Shown here piece by piece: positions 45,969-54,669 of a stretch of DNA of 64,000 bases. Numbering within the stretch: the first letter of the stretch is position 1; each line of letters begins with the position of its first letter. The translations under genes were made by a program, and so were the position numbers. Below the pieces are notes generated by a model. The model saw only the letters and a list, made by a program, of their open reading frames with translations, ran no database searches and was not told where the DNA came from. The stretch is from contig JBJEPE010000004.1 of assembly GCA_051881075.1 (NCBI GenBank), positions 1 through 64,000 of the forward strand, read 5' to 3'. Source of the DNA: RUG14223 sp051881075 (GTDB lineage: Bacteria > Bacillota > Clostridia > Oscillospirales > Acutalibacteraceae).

Positions 45969-46920
45969 CATATGCAGTGCCGTAGAGTACTGCACAAAGA
46001 AAAAATTATTGAATCAGTAATTTTGATAAAAACCGCATTTTACAAAATTACGTGACCGAAAATATATTTTCAGACTTACCGCATAAGTTCTGAAAAAACA
46101 AGTTAAACTTTTTTGATGTAACAAAAATAAGAATATAAACATCATTAGTTAGAATCGTGAAGCTAACTGAACAGGATCAAGAAAATAAGAAACGTAAGAG
46201 GTATTCCGCAAATTAACCGATTACACTGGATCAAGAGCATCAAAACCGTAAGAGGTCTTCCGCAAATAACCTATTACACAGGATCAAGAATATAAGAACC
46301 GTAGGAGCTGTTCCGCAAACAGTGAATACACAGGATCAAGAAAATAAGAAACGTAAGAGGTATTCCGAAAATTAACCGATTACACAGGATCAAGAACATA
46401 AAAACCGTAGAAGCTGTTCCGTAAACAGCGAATACACAGGATCAAGAAAATAAGAAACGTAAGAGGTATTCCGCAAATAACCGATTACACAGGATCAAGA
46501 ACATAAACAACGTAAGAGCTGTCCCGCAAACAGCGAATACACAGGATCAAGAATATAAAAACCGTAGGAGCTGTCCCGCAAACAGTGAATACACAGGATC
46601 AAGAACATAAACAACGTAGGAGCTGTCCCGCAAACAGTGAATACACAGGATCAAGAACATAAAAACCGTAGGAGCTGTCCCGCAAACAGCGAATACACAG
46701 GATCAAGAACATAAAAACCGTAGGAGCTGTCCCGCAAACAGTGAATACACAGGCTCAAGAAAATAAGAAACGTAAGAGGTATTCCGCAAATAACCGATTA
46801 CACAGGATCAGGAACATAAAAATCGTAGGAGCTGTCCCGCAAACAGTGAATACACAGGATCAAGAATATAAAAACCGGTTGGTTATGGCAGTAGCAATCC
46901 ATTCCAACGCAGACAGCGAC

Positions 46921-47872
46921 CAAAATTGATGTAACTTTTAAAGTAGGAAAATATACGAAACAGCGAGAAATCGCAACGGGTGAGGAAATATAAACAAAGC
47001 AGACATAGGCCTGCACAGGATCAAGCCAATAAGAAACAGTAATACTGCTTCGCAAACAGTAGTTACACAGGATCAGGACGGTAAACATCAGTAATAACCG
47101 CCGCAAAGGGTTATTACATCGGATCAGGAAAATAAGAACCGTAAATGTTGACCGCAAAACGGCATTTACACAGGAACAGGAAGATATACCACAGCGAACT
47201 GCAAGTAGCAATGCAGAACGCACCGAGCAAGAAATATATAAAACAGTCGGTCAGGGGTTCGCAGCCCTGACAGGCGCAGACAGCAACCAAAATTGATGTA
47301 ACTTTTAAAGTAGGAAATATACGAAACAGCGAGAAATCGCAACGGGTGAGGGAATATNNNNNNNNNNNNNNNNNNNNNNNNNNNNNNNNNNNNNNNNNNN
47401 NNNNNNNNNNNNNNNNNNNNNNNNNNNNNNNNNNNNNNNNNNNNNNNNNNNNNNNNNAATAAGAACCGTAAATGTTGACCGCAAAACGGCATTTACACAG
47501 GAACAGGAAGATATACCACAGCGAACTGCAAGTAGCAATGCAGAACGCACCGAGCAAGAAATATAAAAACAGTCGGTCAGGGGTTCGCAGCCCTGACAGG
47601 CGCAGACAGCGACCAAAATTGATGTAATTTTAAAAGTAGGAAATATACGAAACAGCGAGAAATCGCAACGGGAGAGGGAAAATAAGCAAAGCAGACATAG
47701 GCCTGCACAGGATCAAGCCAATAAGAAACAGTAATACTGTCTCGCAAACAGTAGTTACACAGGATCAGGACGGTAAACAGCAGTAATAACCGCCGCAAAG
47801 GGTTATTACATCGGATCAGGAAAATAAGAATCGTAAATACTGACCGCAAAACGGCATTTACACAGAATCAGA
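46921..47872 (+). repeat. Three tandem higher-order units (about 366 bp) within the hairpin array
   Basis: Units begin with CAAAATTGATGTAA at 46921, 47288 and 47614. The first is 367 bp. The second contains the 100-N gap. The third stops at about 47872. Each holds a series of different hairpins: GCGA/TCGC with a GAAA loop, GCAG/CTGC, TACTG/CAGTA, AATAACC/GGTTATT, GTAAATG/CATTTAC, CTGCA/TGCAG with loop AGTAGCAA, and GTCAGGG/CCCTGAC. The 51-52 bp spacing of the simpler array is kept between several of them. Confidence 0.85.
47358..47457. other. Assembly gap (100 N) in the hairpin array
   Basis: Comparison with the preceding unit shows that bases equivalent to 46992-47130 (139 bp) are missing here, so the real gap is probably about 139 bp if the units are the same length, or more if whole units were collapsed. 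Confidence 0.8.
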
Positions 47873-47874
47873 TT

Positions 47875-47910
47875 TAATAATCTTGTGTAATCTATATATG
47901 TAGATTATTA
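47875..47910 (+). other. Closing hairpin(s) of the array
   Basis: TAATAATCT pairs perfectly with AGATTATTA; nested inside is an alternative AATCTA/TAGATT hairpin. Further on (47938-47982) two mutually exclusive stems are possible, AGAAAAG/CTTTTCT and CACCTT/AAGGTG. This looks like structured RNA rather than coding sequence, and may mark the end of the array transcript. Confidence 0.5.
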
Positions 47911-48647
47911 ACTAAGATTAGTATATAAAATGATTGGAGAAAAGTATAACCTCACCTTGTATGCTTTTCTTAAATAAAGGTGAATTAAAAGATTTAAGAT
48001 TAAGATTTAAAAGATTTAAAAGATTATATTTTTCGGTGCTTCACGAGGGCGAAAAACTCTCAGAAGCACCGGATAATCCTCAATGGTTTGAGATGTGTCG
48101 GTTCTAAACGTGTTTACGTTTTATAGCTTTTTAAGCGTTGTTTTGTATATGATAATCCATATCATGTACCGAAAACTTTAAATTAAAATAATATTGTATA
48201 GATTTCGTCAAAATTCAAGTTTTATTTTGGCTCTATTAACTGTACCCAAAATTAAATTTTATATGTTTTAATATTAGTTTAATGTTAATTTGATATGTGA
48301 TAGTTGCTATCTCATCTACAAGATATGCCTACTTTTAGAGGATATCAAAATTTAAATTAATTAGCCTGTATAGAAGTGAATTTTGAGAAATCACAGTTTG
48401 TTTTGATATCTAGTGAACGTATCCGGCTATCCATGTGAACAATATGAACGTTTTTATTGTTAAATTGATAACAAAAAGTATAATTCTTTAAGTAGAATAC
48501 TTTTTGGTGTTGAATTATTGATATATAAAGGATGCCGAGGACATTTGTTGTATATCGGACAAGCTTTAAATGTGAATTTGATTTTTTTGAAAGCATAGTA
48601 GCCTCTATGCTTATTAAAGTGCGCTATTTTTTAGATTTTAATGTATC
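47911..48647. other. AT-rich spacer with a strong hairpin, no gene recognised
   Basis: Contains short direct repeats of AAAAGATTTA (47987-48026) and a hairpin with a perfect 9-bp stem CGGTGCTTC/GAAGCACCG (48034-48042 and 48063-48071), whose 20-nt interior can form an extra GAG/CTC stem. The remainder up to 48647 has no open frame with a believable ribosome site. Confidence 0.5.
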
Positions 48648-49022
48648 TTGGACGGTTTTGGTATAATTATTATTGCTATTGCATCAGAAAAAACACTATT
48701 ATTTATCAATAGTTTAAATTTTTTGAAAATTTACGCAAAAAAGCTTGAATTTATTATAGTGTTTGCTATACTTATTATATCGGTAAAGTCCGTAGGTATA
48801 TTTTATGGATTTATAGGGAGAATAACATATATTTTTGATTCTTCAGGTTTACGGATGCTTCTGAAAATTAAAATGTATTTGGCTGAGTGTGTGCTCGGTT
48901 TATTTGCTGTACCAAAAATGCACGTATTTTGTACTGTAATCGAATTTTACTATTACAAATTGTTGTGCGTTTTAGCAAATATACTTTTAGTATGTTTTAT
49001 TTTTCAGAAACAGCCGTGTTAA
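48648..49022 (+). CDS. Doubtful small hydrophobic ORF
   Basis: A 124-codon frame that is rich in Ile, Leu, Phe and Tyr with possible membrane helices (for example FIIVFAILIISVKSVGIFYG). There is no ribosome site before the ATG (the upstream bases are TTTTAATGTATCTTGG), codon use is unlike the neighbours, and it resembles nothing I know. It may be only an open stretch in AT-rich DNA; listed so the region is not left blank. Confidence 0.2.
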   Translation: MDGFGIIIIAIASEKTLLFINSLNFLKIYAKKLEFIIVFAILIISVKSVGIFYGFIGRITYIFDSSGLRMLLKIKMYLAECVLGLFAVPKMHVFCTVIEFYYYKLLCVLANILLVCFIFQKQPC

Positions 49023-49063
49023 GTTTTGTCTTTTTTAATTAGTAAGCAAATGAAGGGATGTTG

Positions 49064-50302
49064 ATGCAAATGTTTAAAAAAATAACCGCATTACTTCTTA
49101 CAGTTGTAATGCTGTTGTCGTTTATGGTAGGATGTAACGGTTCGGATGATGGCACCGTAAGCGGCGATTATCCGGTTACTGTTGAAAATATTGAATTTAA
49201 AAAGGCCCCCCAGGGTGTGGTTGCGCTATGTGACTCTGTAGCTGACATAATTGTAGCATGCAGCCTGGAGGCTAAGCTCAAAGGTCGCTCCGATGAATGT
49301 ACTCAGGATGAACTTTCTGTTCTACCGTCTGTAGGCAGCAAGTCTTCACCGGATACCTCTAAGATTATTGACTTGGACGTTGATCTTGTTTTTGCTGATT
49401 CTACTTTATTCAAAGACGCCAGACAGAAGCTTGAAAATGCAGGAATTACCGTTGTTACAATGAAGCCTGCAACAGACAGAGCAAGCCTTAAGACGCTGTA
49501 TGTTAATATCTGCTCAATACTTGCAGGACAAACAACAGGTGGCAATAGGGGCGAAACCGCTGTAAATAACATTTTATCTACATTCGATGATTTGATTGTT
49601 ACATTGGAATCGGATACCACATCTGCATTAACAGCCTGCTATATTATTGACGGAACATTGAATACTATTGATGAAACCAGCTTTGGTAATGAGCTTATCA
49701 AATACACTAAGGCACGTAACGTTGCCGAAAGCACAGAAACATCTTTTGTAGATAATATAAAGCTTGCTAATCCGCAGTACATTTTCTGCAATACAGGATT
49801 GAAGGATACTATATTGGAAGATGAACGCTTTGAAAATGTTATTGCTGTTAAAAATGATAATGTTTATGAGCTTGACTATAGCTATATGACAAGGCAGGGT
49901 CAGACTATGATAGACTGCGTATTGTTTATGGCTAAGATAATGTATCCGCACTTGGCAACGAGCGACTCGTCCTCCGAAGATGCTTCAGTCGATAATTCAT
50001 CCTCCAATGGCGATACAACAAGCTCAACTTCCGTAGACAGTGGAATACCCGATAATGTGACCTTAAAGTATGATGATGAAAACGAGTATGTTTTAATTTT
50101 GCAGAAAAGGCTTGATGAGCTTGGATATATGGCATATGAGCCTACCGGATACTTTGGTGCATCTACACAGCAGGCTGTGTCTGACTTCCAATTCTATAAC
50201 TATGAATACCTTACAGACGGTGTAACAGGCATTGCAGACCCCGAAACAATAGCTGTTTTATTCAGCTCTAAGGCGTACCGCAGACCTGAGCCGCTTAGAT
50301 GA
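49064..50302 (+). CDS. Lipoprotein: periplasmic-binding (BtuF/FhuD-like) domain plus peptidoglycan-binding domain
   Basis: About 412 residues. Starts at ATG 49064 or 49070 after AAGGG; an ATG at 49058 overlaps that site. The signal peptide ends in a lipobox (LLSFMVGC, lipid-modified Cys near residue 22-24). Residues about 40-290 resemble the iron-siderophore/cobalamin type binding fold: ALCDSVADIIVACSLEAKLKGRSDEC, VGSKSSPDTSKIIDLDVDLVFAD and NDNVYELDYSYMTRQGQTMIDCVLFMAKIMYP. A Ser/Asp-rich linker (about 290-325) leads to a C-terminal PG_binding_1 domain (LILQKRLDELGYMAYEPTGYFGASTQQAVSDFQ). No permease or ATPase gene is adjacent, so it may have a wall-associated rather than a transport role. 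A strong terminator follows. Confidence 0.85.
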   Translation: MQMFKKITALLLTVVMLLSFMVGCNGSDDGTVSGDYPVTVENIEFKKAPQGVVALCDSVADIIVACSLEAKLKGRSDECTQDELSVLPSVGSKSSPDTSKIIDLDVDLVFADSTLFKDARQKLENAGITVVTMKPATDRASLKTLYVNICSILAGQTTGGNRGETAVNNILSTFDDLIVTLESDTTSALTACYIIDGTLNTIDETSFGNELIKYTKARNVAESTETSFVDNIKLANPQYIFCNTGLKDTILEDERFENVIAVKNDNVYELDYSYMTRQGQTMIDCVLFMAKIMYPHLATSDSSSEDASVDNSSSNGDTTSSTSVDSGIPDNVTLKYDDENEYVLILQKRLDELGYMAYEPTGYFGASTQQAVSDFQFYNYEYLTDGVTGIADPETIAVLFSSKAYRRPEPLR

Positions 50303-50339
50303 TACTAAAAATTACATAGTTAATCAAGATTAATTAGTT

Positions 50340-50373
50340 AGCCGAGATAACAGAAATGTTATCTCGGCTTTTT
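50340..50373 (+). terminator. Strong terminator after the binding-protein gene
   Basis: Perfect stem AGCCGAGATAAC/GTTATCTCGGCT with a 6-nt loop followed by TTTTT. Confidence 0.92.
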
Positions 50374-50408
50374 GAGTTCCATTAATGATTACAATTTTAG
50401 TATATAAA

Positions 50409-50458
50409 CACAAAATTCCTCCATAAGGAGGAACTTTGTGAAGTGAGTATTCTCACTT
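50409..50458 (-). terminator. Two adjacent hairpins at the end of the LRR gene
   Basis: A long hairpin (50409-50440; TTCCTCC/GGAGGAA extended by CACAAA/TTTGTG) lies next to AAGTGAG/CTCACTT (50441-50458). They sit 50-100 bp past the minus-strand stop at 50508 and the first is followed by a T-rich stretch on that strand, so a terminator is likely. Confidence 0.55.
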
Positions 50459-50507
50459 ATGAAGAAAGGAGACATAAACATCAAAAGCACTGACTGCTGT
50501 GTAGTAA

Positions 50508-53500
50508 TTATGATATCAGTACATAGGCTATTTTATTATTCTTAGCATATGTTTCAGCGTATGAGCCGGAGTGGCAGTAGATTTTTAGGTTTCTGCAATT
50601 ATTAAACGCCAAATCGCCTATACTTGTTACACTATCAGGTATATTTATGCTTGTTAAGCTTGTGCAACCAGAAAACGCAGAACTGCTTATACTTGTTACA
50701 CTATCAGGTATAGTTATACTTGTTAAGCTTGTGCAATTACTAAACGCATCATTACCTATACTTGTTACACTGTTAGGTATATTTACACTTGTTAAGCTTG
50801 TGCAATTTCTAAATGCATCATCGCCTATGCTTGTTACACTATCAGGTATATTTATGCTTATTAAGCTTGTGCAATTTCTAAATGCATCATTGCCTATACT
50901 TGTTACACTATTAGGTATAGTTATGCTTGTTAATCTTGTGCAACTACTAAACGCACAAGCGCCTATACTAGTTACACTATCAGGTATAATTATACTTGTT
51001 AAGCTCGTGCAATCAGAAAACGCAAAACTGCCTATACTTGTTATTCTGTCAGGTATATTTATGCTTGTTAAGCTTGTGCAATAAGAAAACGCACAATCGC
51101 CTATACTTGTTACGCTGTCAGGGATATTTATACTATTTAAGCTTTTGCAACTACTAAACGCAAAATCGCCTATACTAGTTACACTATCAGNNNNNNNNNN
51201 NNNNNNNNNNNNNNNNNNNNNNNNNNNNNNNNNNNNNNNNNNNNNNNNNNNNNNNNNNNNNNNNNNNNNNNNNNNNNNNNNNNNNNNNNNGTATAATTAT
51301 ACTTGTTAAGCCTGTGCAATATCTAAACGCATCATTGCCTATACTAGTTACACTATCAGGTATAATTATACTTGTTAAGCCTGTGCAATATCTAAACGCA
51401 TCATTGCCTATACTTGTTACACCATCAGGTATAATTATGCTTGTTAAGCTTTTGCAACTATCAAATGCAGCATTGCCTATACTAGTTACCCTATCAGGTA
51501 TAGTTATGCTTGTTAAGCTTTTGCAATGACTAAACGCATCACAGCTTATACTTGTTACGCTACTTGGAATAATATATTCAATGTCTTTTTTACCGCATGG
51601 ATAACATACCAATATTTTCACATTCTTTGTAAATAAAACTCCATCTATACTTGTGTATTCTTCATTATTACTATCTACATTTATATTTGTTAAGCTTATG
51701 CAATTACTAAACGCATTAAGACCTATGCTTGTTACACTATCTGGTATCGTTATACTAGTTAAGCTTGTGCAATCAGAAAACATCTTATAACCTATATTTG
51801 TCACACTATCTGGTATCGTTATACTAGTTAAGCTTGTGCAATAATAAAACGCCCAATTACCTATACTTGTTACGCTATTTGGTATAGTTATACTAGTTAA
51901 GCTTGTGCAACTATTAAATGCACTATCGCCTATACTTGTTACGCTGTCAGGTATAGTTATACTTGTTAAGCTTGTGCAATCAGAAAACGCAGCACCGCCT
52001 ATACTTGTTACACTATCAGGTATAGTTACACTTGTTAATCTTCTTAATCTTGTGCAACCAGAAAACGCAGAACTGCCTATACTTGTTACACTATATCCAT
52101 CTATACTTGCAGGTATTACTACATCTGTATCTGTACCTACATAATCTGTTATAGTCACTGTCTTTGTAGTTTTATTTTTATTATATGTAAAATACCCTGC
52201 ATCTGTCCATGTTTTCCATTGAGCCACAAAGCTGATGCTTTCATCACCGGTATTAAAAACTATTGTATTTTTATCTAACTTAGTTTTTTTATATTCTTTG
52301 GTTTCTTCTGTAAGCCATTGATATTCACCCTTGCTATTGATGCAATGCCAAAGGACAATTATATTACCGTCGTTGTCAATTTCTTTTTTACATACATAAA
52401 ATCCGTCAAAATTATATCCGCTTCTTGTTAATTCAGGTAAATTAATAGAATTCATATTCTGATAGTTTTCAAAATGATTAATACCGTTATTATAATCAAT
52501 AGTAATTTCCACATCTCCAATTTCACTTGTTTTACCGTAATACAGACAAAACACATCCAGTAAATCTAATGAACTATCTACCCTTTCTTCTCTTAAAAGC
52601 TCATAAATCGATGAATATACATTACCATTGTGAAAAAACAAACAATCATCATTTTGATTACTTAAAATGTCTGCTATATTGTCGTTATTAATTATCTTTA
52701 CGATAAATCCGTTATTGGGTATGTATGAATTTTGTAATATGTTACCGTTGTCCGGCAAGCGAGGTTTTCCAACTATGCAATAGTTACCAATAATACAGGT
52801 TATCTTATAGTCTATGACACTATCATCTGCGTAACTTTTTGAACGTATTGATTTATTATCATTGTTTGAAAATGTTTTTACATTCTGTGGTTTAGATGCT
52901 TGTCGCAAGCCGGCACTGTTTTTAGCACGTACTTTTTTATAATTATCTATTATATATTGAAAATCGGACTGTGTAATTCTTAACTCATTAAGAGAATAAA
53001 AACGGTCTTCTTTCATTACAATATGATTTAATACATTCTCATCAATAATTTTATTCAATGCACAGTACCACCATGTATTGCCAAAATCGTTCAACTTTTC
53101 ATCTTCTGAAGGACTGCCATTAGTAACCTTATCATCCATTACAGGACTACCCTCTGTCAGCCATATACGATAGGCTAAGCCGCCAAGCGTTACATATGGA
53201 TGAAATAGATCGTAATAATTATTTTTGTCACCAAACTCAGACATAAAAATTTCGTCTGCTTCTTTCCAAGTGATGTACTTGTTTTCATCTTCTGTAGTTA
53301 CGTCGCTTGTAGCTTGCTGTTCAGCATCAGTATTAGTCCCTTCGATAGCTTCTGCTTCATCGGTGTATGATGCTTCATCCTGTGATGTGACGCTATTAGC
53401 TAATCTGAGTATCTGCCGAATATCTTCGGTAGTTTCCGCAAAAGCCACCGACCCACCGGAGAACAAAATAACTCCGGCTAAAATTAATGATAAAAATTTT

Positions 53501-53508
53501 TTAAACAT
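50508..53508 (-). CDS. BspA-like leucine-rich-repeat surface protein (gap inside)
   Basis: Start ATG 53508 after AAGGGGG; an upstream in-frame start at 53562 would add residues ahead of an obvious signal peptide (MFKKFLSLILAGVILFSGGS...AFA). Without the 100 N the frame is open for 966 residues to TAA 50508-50510. The N-terminal 370 residues are unique. A Listeria-Bacteroides-type repeat follows (SGYNFDGFYVCKK...SFVAQW, about 385-450), then about 20 LRR_5 repeats of 23 residues, pattern ITIPDSVTSIGxxAFxxCTSLTS. In the middle an island, YTSIDGVLFTKNVKILVCYP, interrupts the repeats as in other BspA proteins. It ends NLKIYCHSGSYAETYAKNN. No sortase motif and no dockerin. Probably secreted and adhesive. 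Paralog of the gene at 60126. Confidence 0.85.
51191..51290. other. Assembly gap (100 N) in near-identical LRR repeats
   Basis: The flanks join seamlessly into TSIIIPDSVTSIG in the correct frame. The true gap is therefore zero or a multiple of the 69-bp repeat. Confidence 0.85.
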
Positions 53509-53700
53509 CAGGTTTGCCCCCTTATATATTTTTTTGCAAGGTCTAGCGATGCGAAAATACATATTTGCTTCGCAGTCTGCCGCCCTGCTAATGTCCTGAG
53601 TTAAATCAAATTTGAGTTACCGTAGTGCGTTGTTTTGTGAGGCTGGCTTAATACTTATTGCGAGTGTCGTGCATAAAGTCATAATGTTAAAATATTAATA

Positions 53701-53820
53701 TAAGTGAGTAACAACAAATCTGAAAATCATTAAAATTCAACAAATTTTGCTTGTTAATTATATTTTAACAGGCGTATTTACAAAAAACAATGACGTAAAG
53801 TGAAAATTTTTAAGATTTTT
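53701..53820 (-). repeat. Promoter-region duplicate, inverted arm A
   Basis: Read on the minus strand this stretch aligns with 59807-59927 on the plus strand at high identity by eye, including the shared core AAGCAAAATTTGTTGAATTT. It lies upstream of the LRR gene and is inverted relative to the second copy about 6 kb away. Confidence 0.85.
53757..53785 (-). promoter_or_regulatory. Promoter of the minus-strand LRR gene
   Basis: Minus strand: TTTTGT (complement of 53780-53785), 17-nt spacer, TATAAT (complement of 53757-53762). It leaves a leader of about 240 nt before ATG 53508. The same arrangement occurs before the second LRR gene. Confidence 0.65.
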
Positions 53821-53872
53821 AAAAATATTATATAAAATAAATATATAAATTAATTGACTTAGACAACAAAAA

Positions 53873-53902
53873 ATCCGCATAAGTTATTGAACTTATACGG
53901 AT
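53873..53902 (-). terminator. Terminator of the amino-acid ABC operon
   Basis: Stem ATCCGCATAAGTT/AACTTATACGGAT (one mismatch, 4-nt loop), followed on the minus strand by TTTTTTG. About 35 bp past the ATPase stop. Confidence 0.85.
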
Positions 53903-53934
53903 AAAATACGAGTATTTTTTGATATGATAGATTA

Positions 53935-54669
53935 TTATAGCACCTTTGAGAGAAAGTCCTTAAGTCTTGGGCTTTTTGGATTATTGAAGAACTCCTCAGG
54001 CGGTGCTTCTTCAATTATCTTTCCCTCGTCCATGAACAGTACACGTGTGGCAACCTCTCTTGCAAAGCCCATTTCATGGGTAACTACGACCATTGTCATG
54101 CCGTTTTCGGCTAAGTCCTTCATAACGTTGAGTACTTCACCGACCATTTCGGGATCAAGCGCAGATGTCGGCTCATCAAATAGCAGTGCCTTAGGATTAA
54201 GCGCAAGCGCACGTACTATTGCTATACGCTGCTTTTGTCCGCCCGATAGCTGTATAGGATAAGCGTCTATCTTATCGGCAAGGCCAACTTTAGCAAGAAG
54301 CTCAAGTGCAAGCTTGTCGGCCTGCTCCTGCGTTGCAAGCTTTAATTTAACGGGTGCAAGGGTGATATTTTTACGTACCGTTAAATGCGGAAATAGATTA
54401 AAATGCTGAAACACCATGCCCAGCTCTCTGCGTATCTCATTAAGATTACATTTTGGGTCGGTTAGCTCGGTATCCATGAACTTGATTGAGCCGGATGTAG
54501 GAGTTTCCAGCATATTTAAACAACGCAGAAATGTGCTTTTGCCGGAGCCTGACGGACCGACGATAACGACCTTTTCGCCCTGATTAATAGTTTCTGTTAT
54601 GCCCTTTAAAACCTCAACCTTGCCGGAGGCATTATTGTATGTTTTGTATAAATCATTAACGTATATCAC
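53935..54669 (-). CDS. Polar amino-acid ABC transporter ATPase (GlnQ-like)
   Basis: Energises uptake of a polar amino acid. Start GTG 54669 (VIYVNDLYKTYNN) has AGGAAG about 9 nt upstream; the longer TTG-started frame from 54690 overlaps that site. About 244 residues. Walker A GPSGSGKST, Q-loop MVFQHFNLFPHLTV, signature LSGGQKQRIAIVRAL, Walker B LLFDEPTSALDPE, D-loop and H-loop (VVVTHEMGFA) are all intact. PHLTVRKNITLAPVKL and TRVLFMDEGKIIEEAPPEEFF are typical of the GlnQ/HisP group. The gene start overlaps the permease end, so translation is coupled. Confidence 0.95.
   Translation of the reverse strand: MIYVNDLYKTYNNASGKVEVLKGITETINQGEKVVIVGPSGSGKSTFLRCLNMLETPTSGSIKFMDTELTDPKCNLNEIRRELGMVFQHFNLFPHLTVRKNITLAPVKLKLATQEQADKLALELLAKVGLADKIDAYPIQLSGGQKQRIAIVRALALNPKALLFDEPTSALDPEMVGEVLNVMKDLAENGMTMVVVTHEMGFAREVATRVLFMDEGKIIEEAPPEEFFNNPKSPRLKDFLSKVL

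Larger units (their letters stand above)
45969..47910 (+). repeat. Hairpin array downstream of the adhesin gene, no credible coding sequence
   Basis: Nearly 2 kb of small inverted repeats starting right after the adhesin stop. Opening hairpins: 45974-45993, 46017-46051 (outer stem GTAATTTTG/CAAAATTAC, loop ACCGCA), 46067-46096 (loop CCGCA) and 46149-46168. A 52-54 bp tandem repeat follows: GGATC-type cores at 46175, 46228, 46281, 46333, 46387, 46439, 46492, 46544, 46596, 46648, 46700, 46752, 46805 and 46857. Each unit is a linker (ACAGGATCAAG then an ATAAGAA-like stretch) plus a hairpin whose base is GTA/TAC, whose loop is CCGCAAA or CCCGCAA and whose stem varies (GCTGT/ACAGT, GGTATT/AATAACC, TACTG/CAGTA, TAATAACC/GGTTATTA). 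Unit lengths of 52 and 53 shift the frame, so it is not coding. G-U pairs occur when read as plus-strand RNA. Confidence 0.85.

Noticed and set aside
46170..46910. CRISPR array
   Set aside because: The period (52-54 bp) and partial palindromes resemble CRISPR, but both parts of the unit are conserved, there are no unique spacers, and no cas genes are present.
46741..47849. Open frames on both strands inside the hairpin array
   Set aside because: They arise from lack of stops in a repeat whose 52/53 bp spacing shifts frame between copies. The products are Cys/Leu/Arg-rich or Asn/Gln/Lys-rich with no ribosome sites.
46170..47880. Integron attC sites or IS200/IS605-type hairpin ends
   Set aside because: No integrase, transposase or cassette genes occur between the hairpins, and the conserved attC core sequences are not seen.
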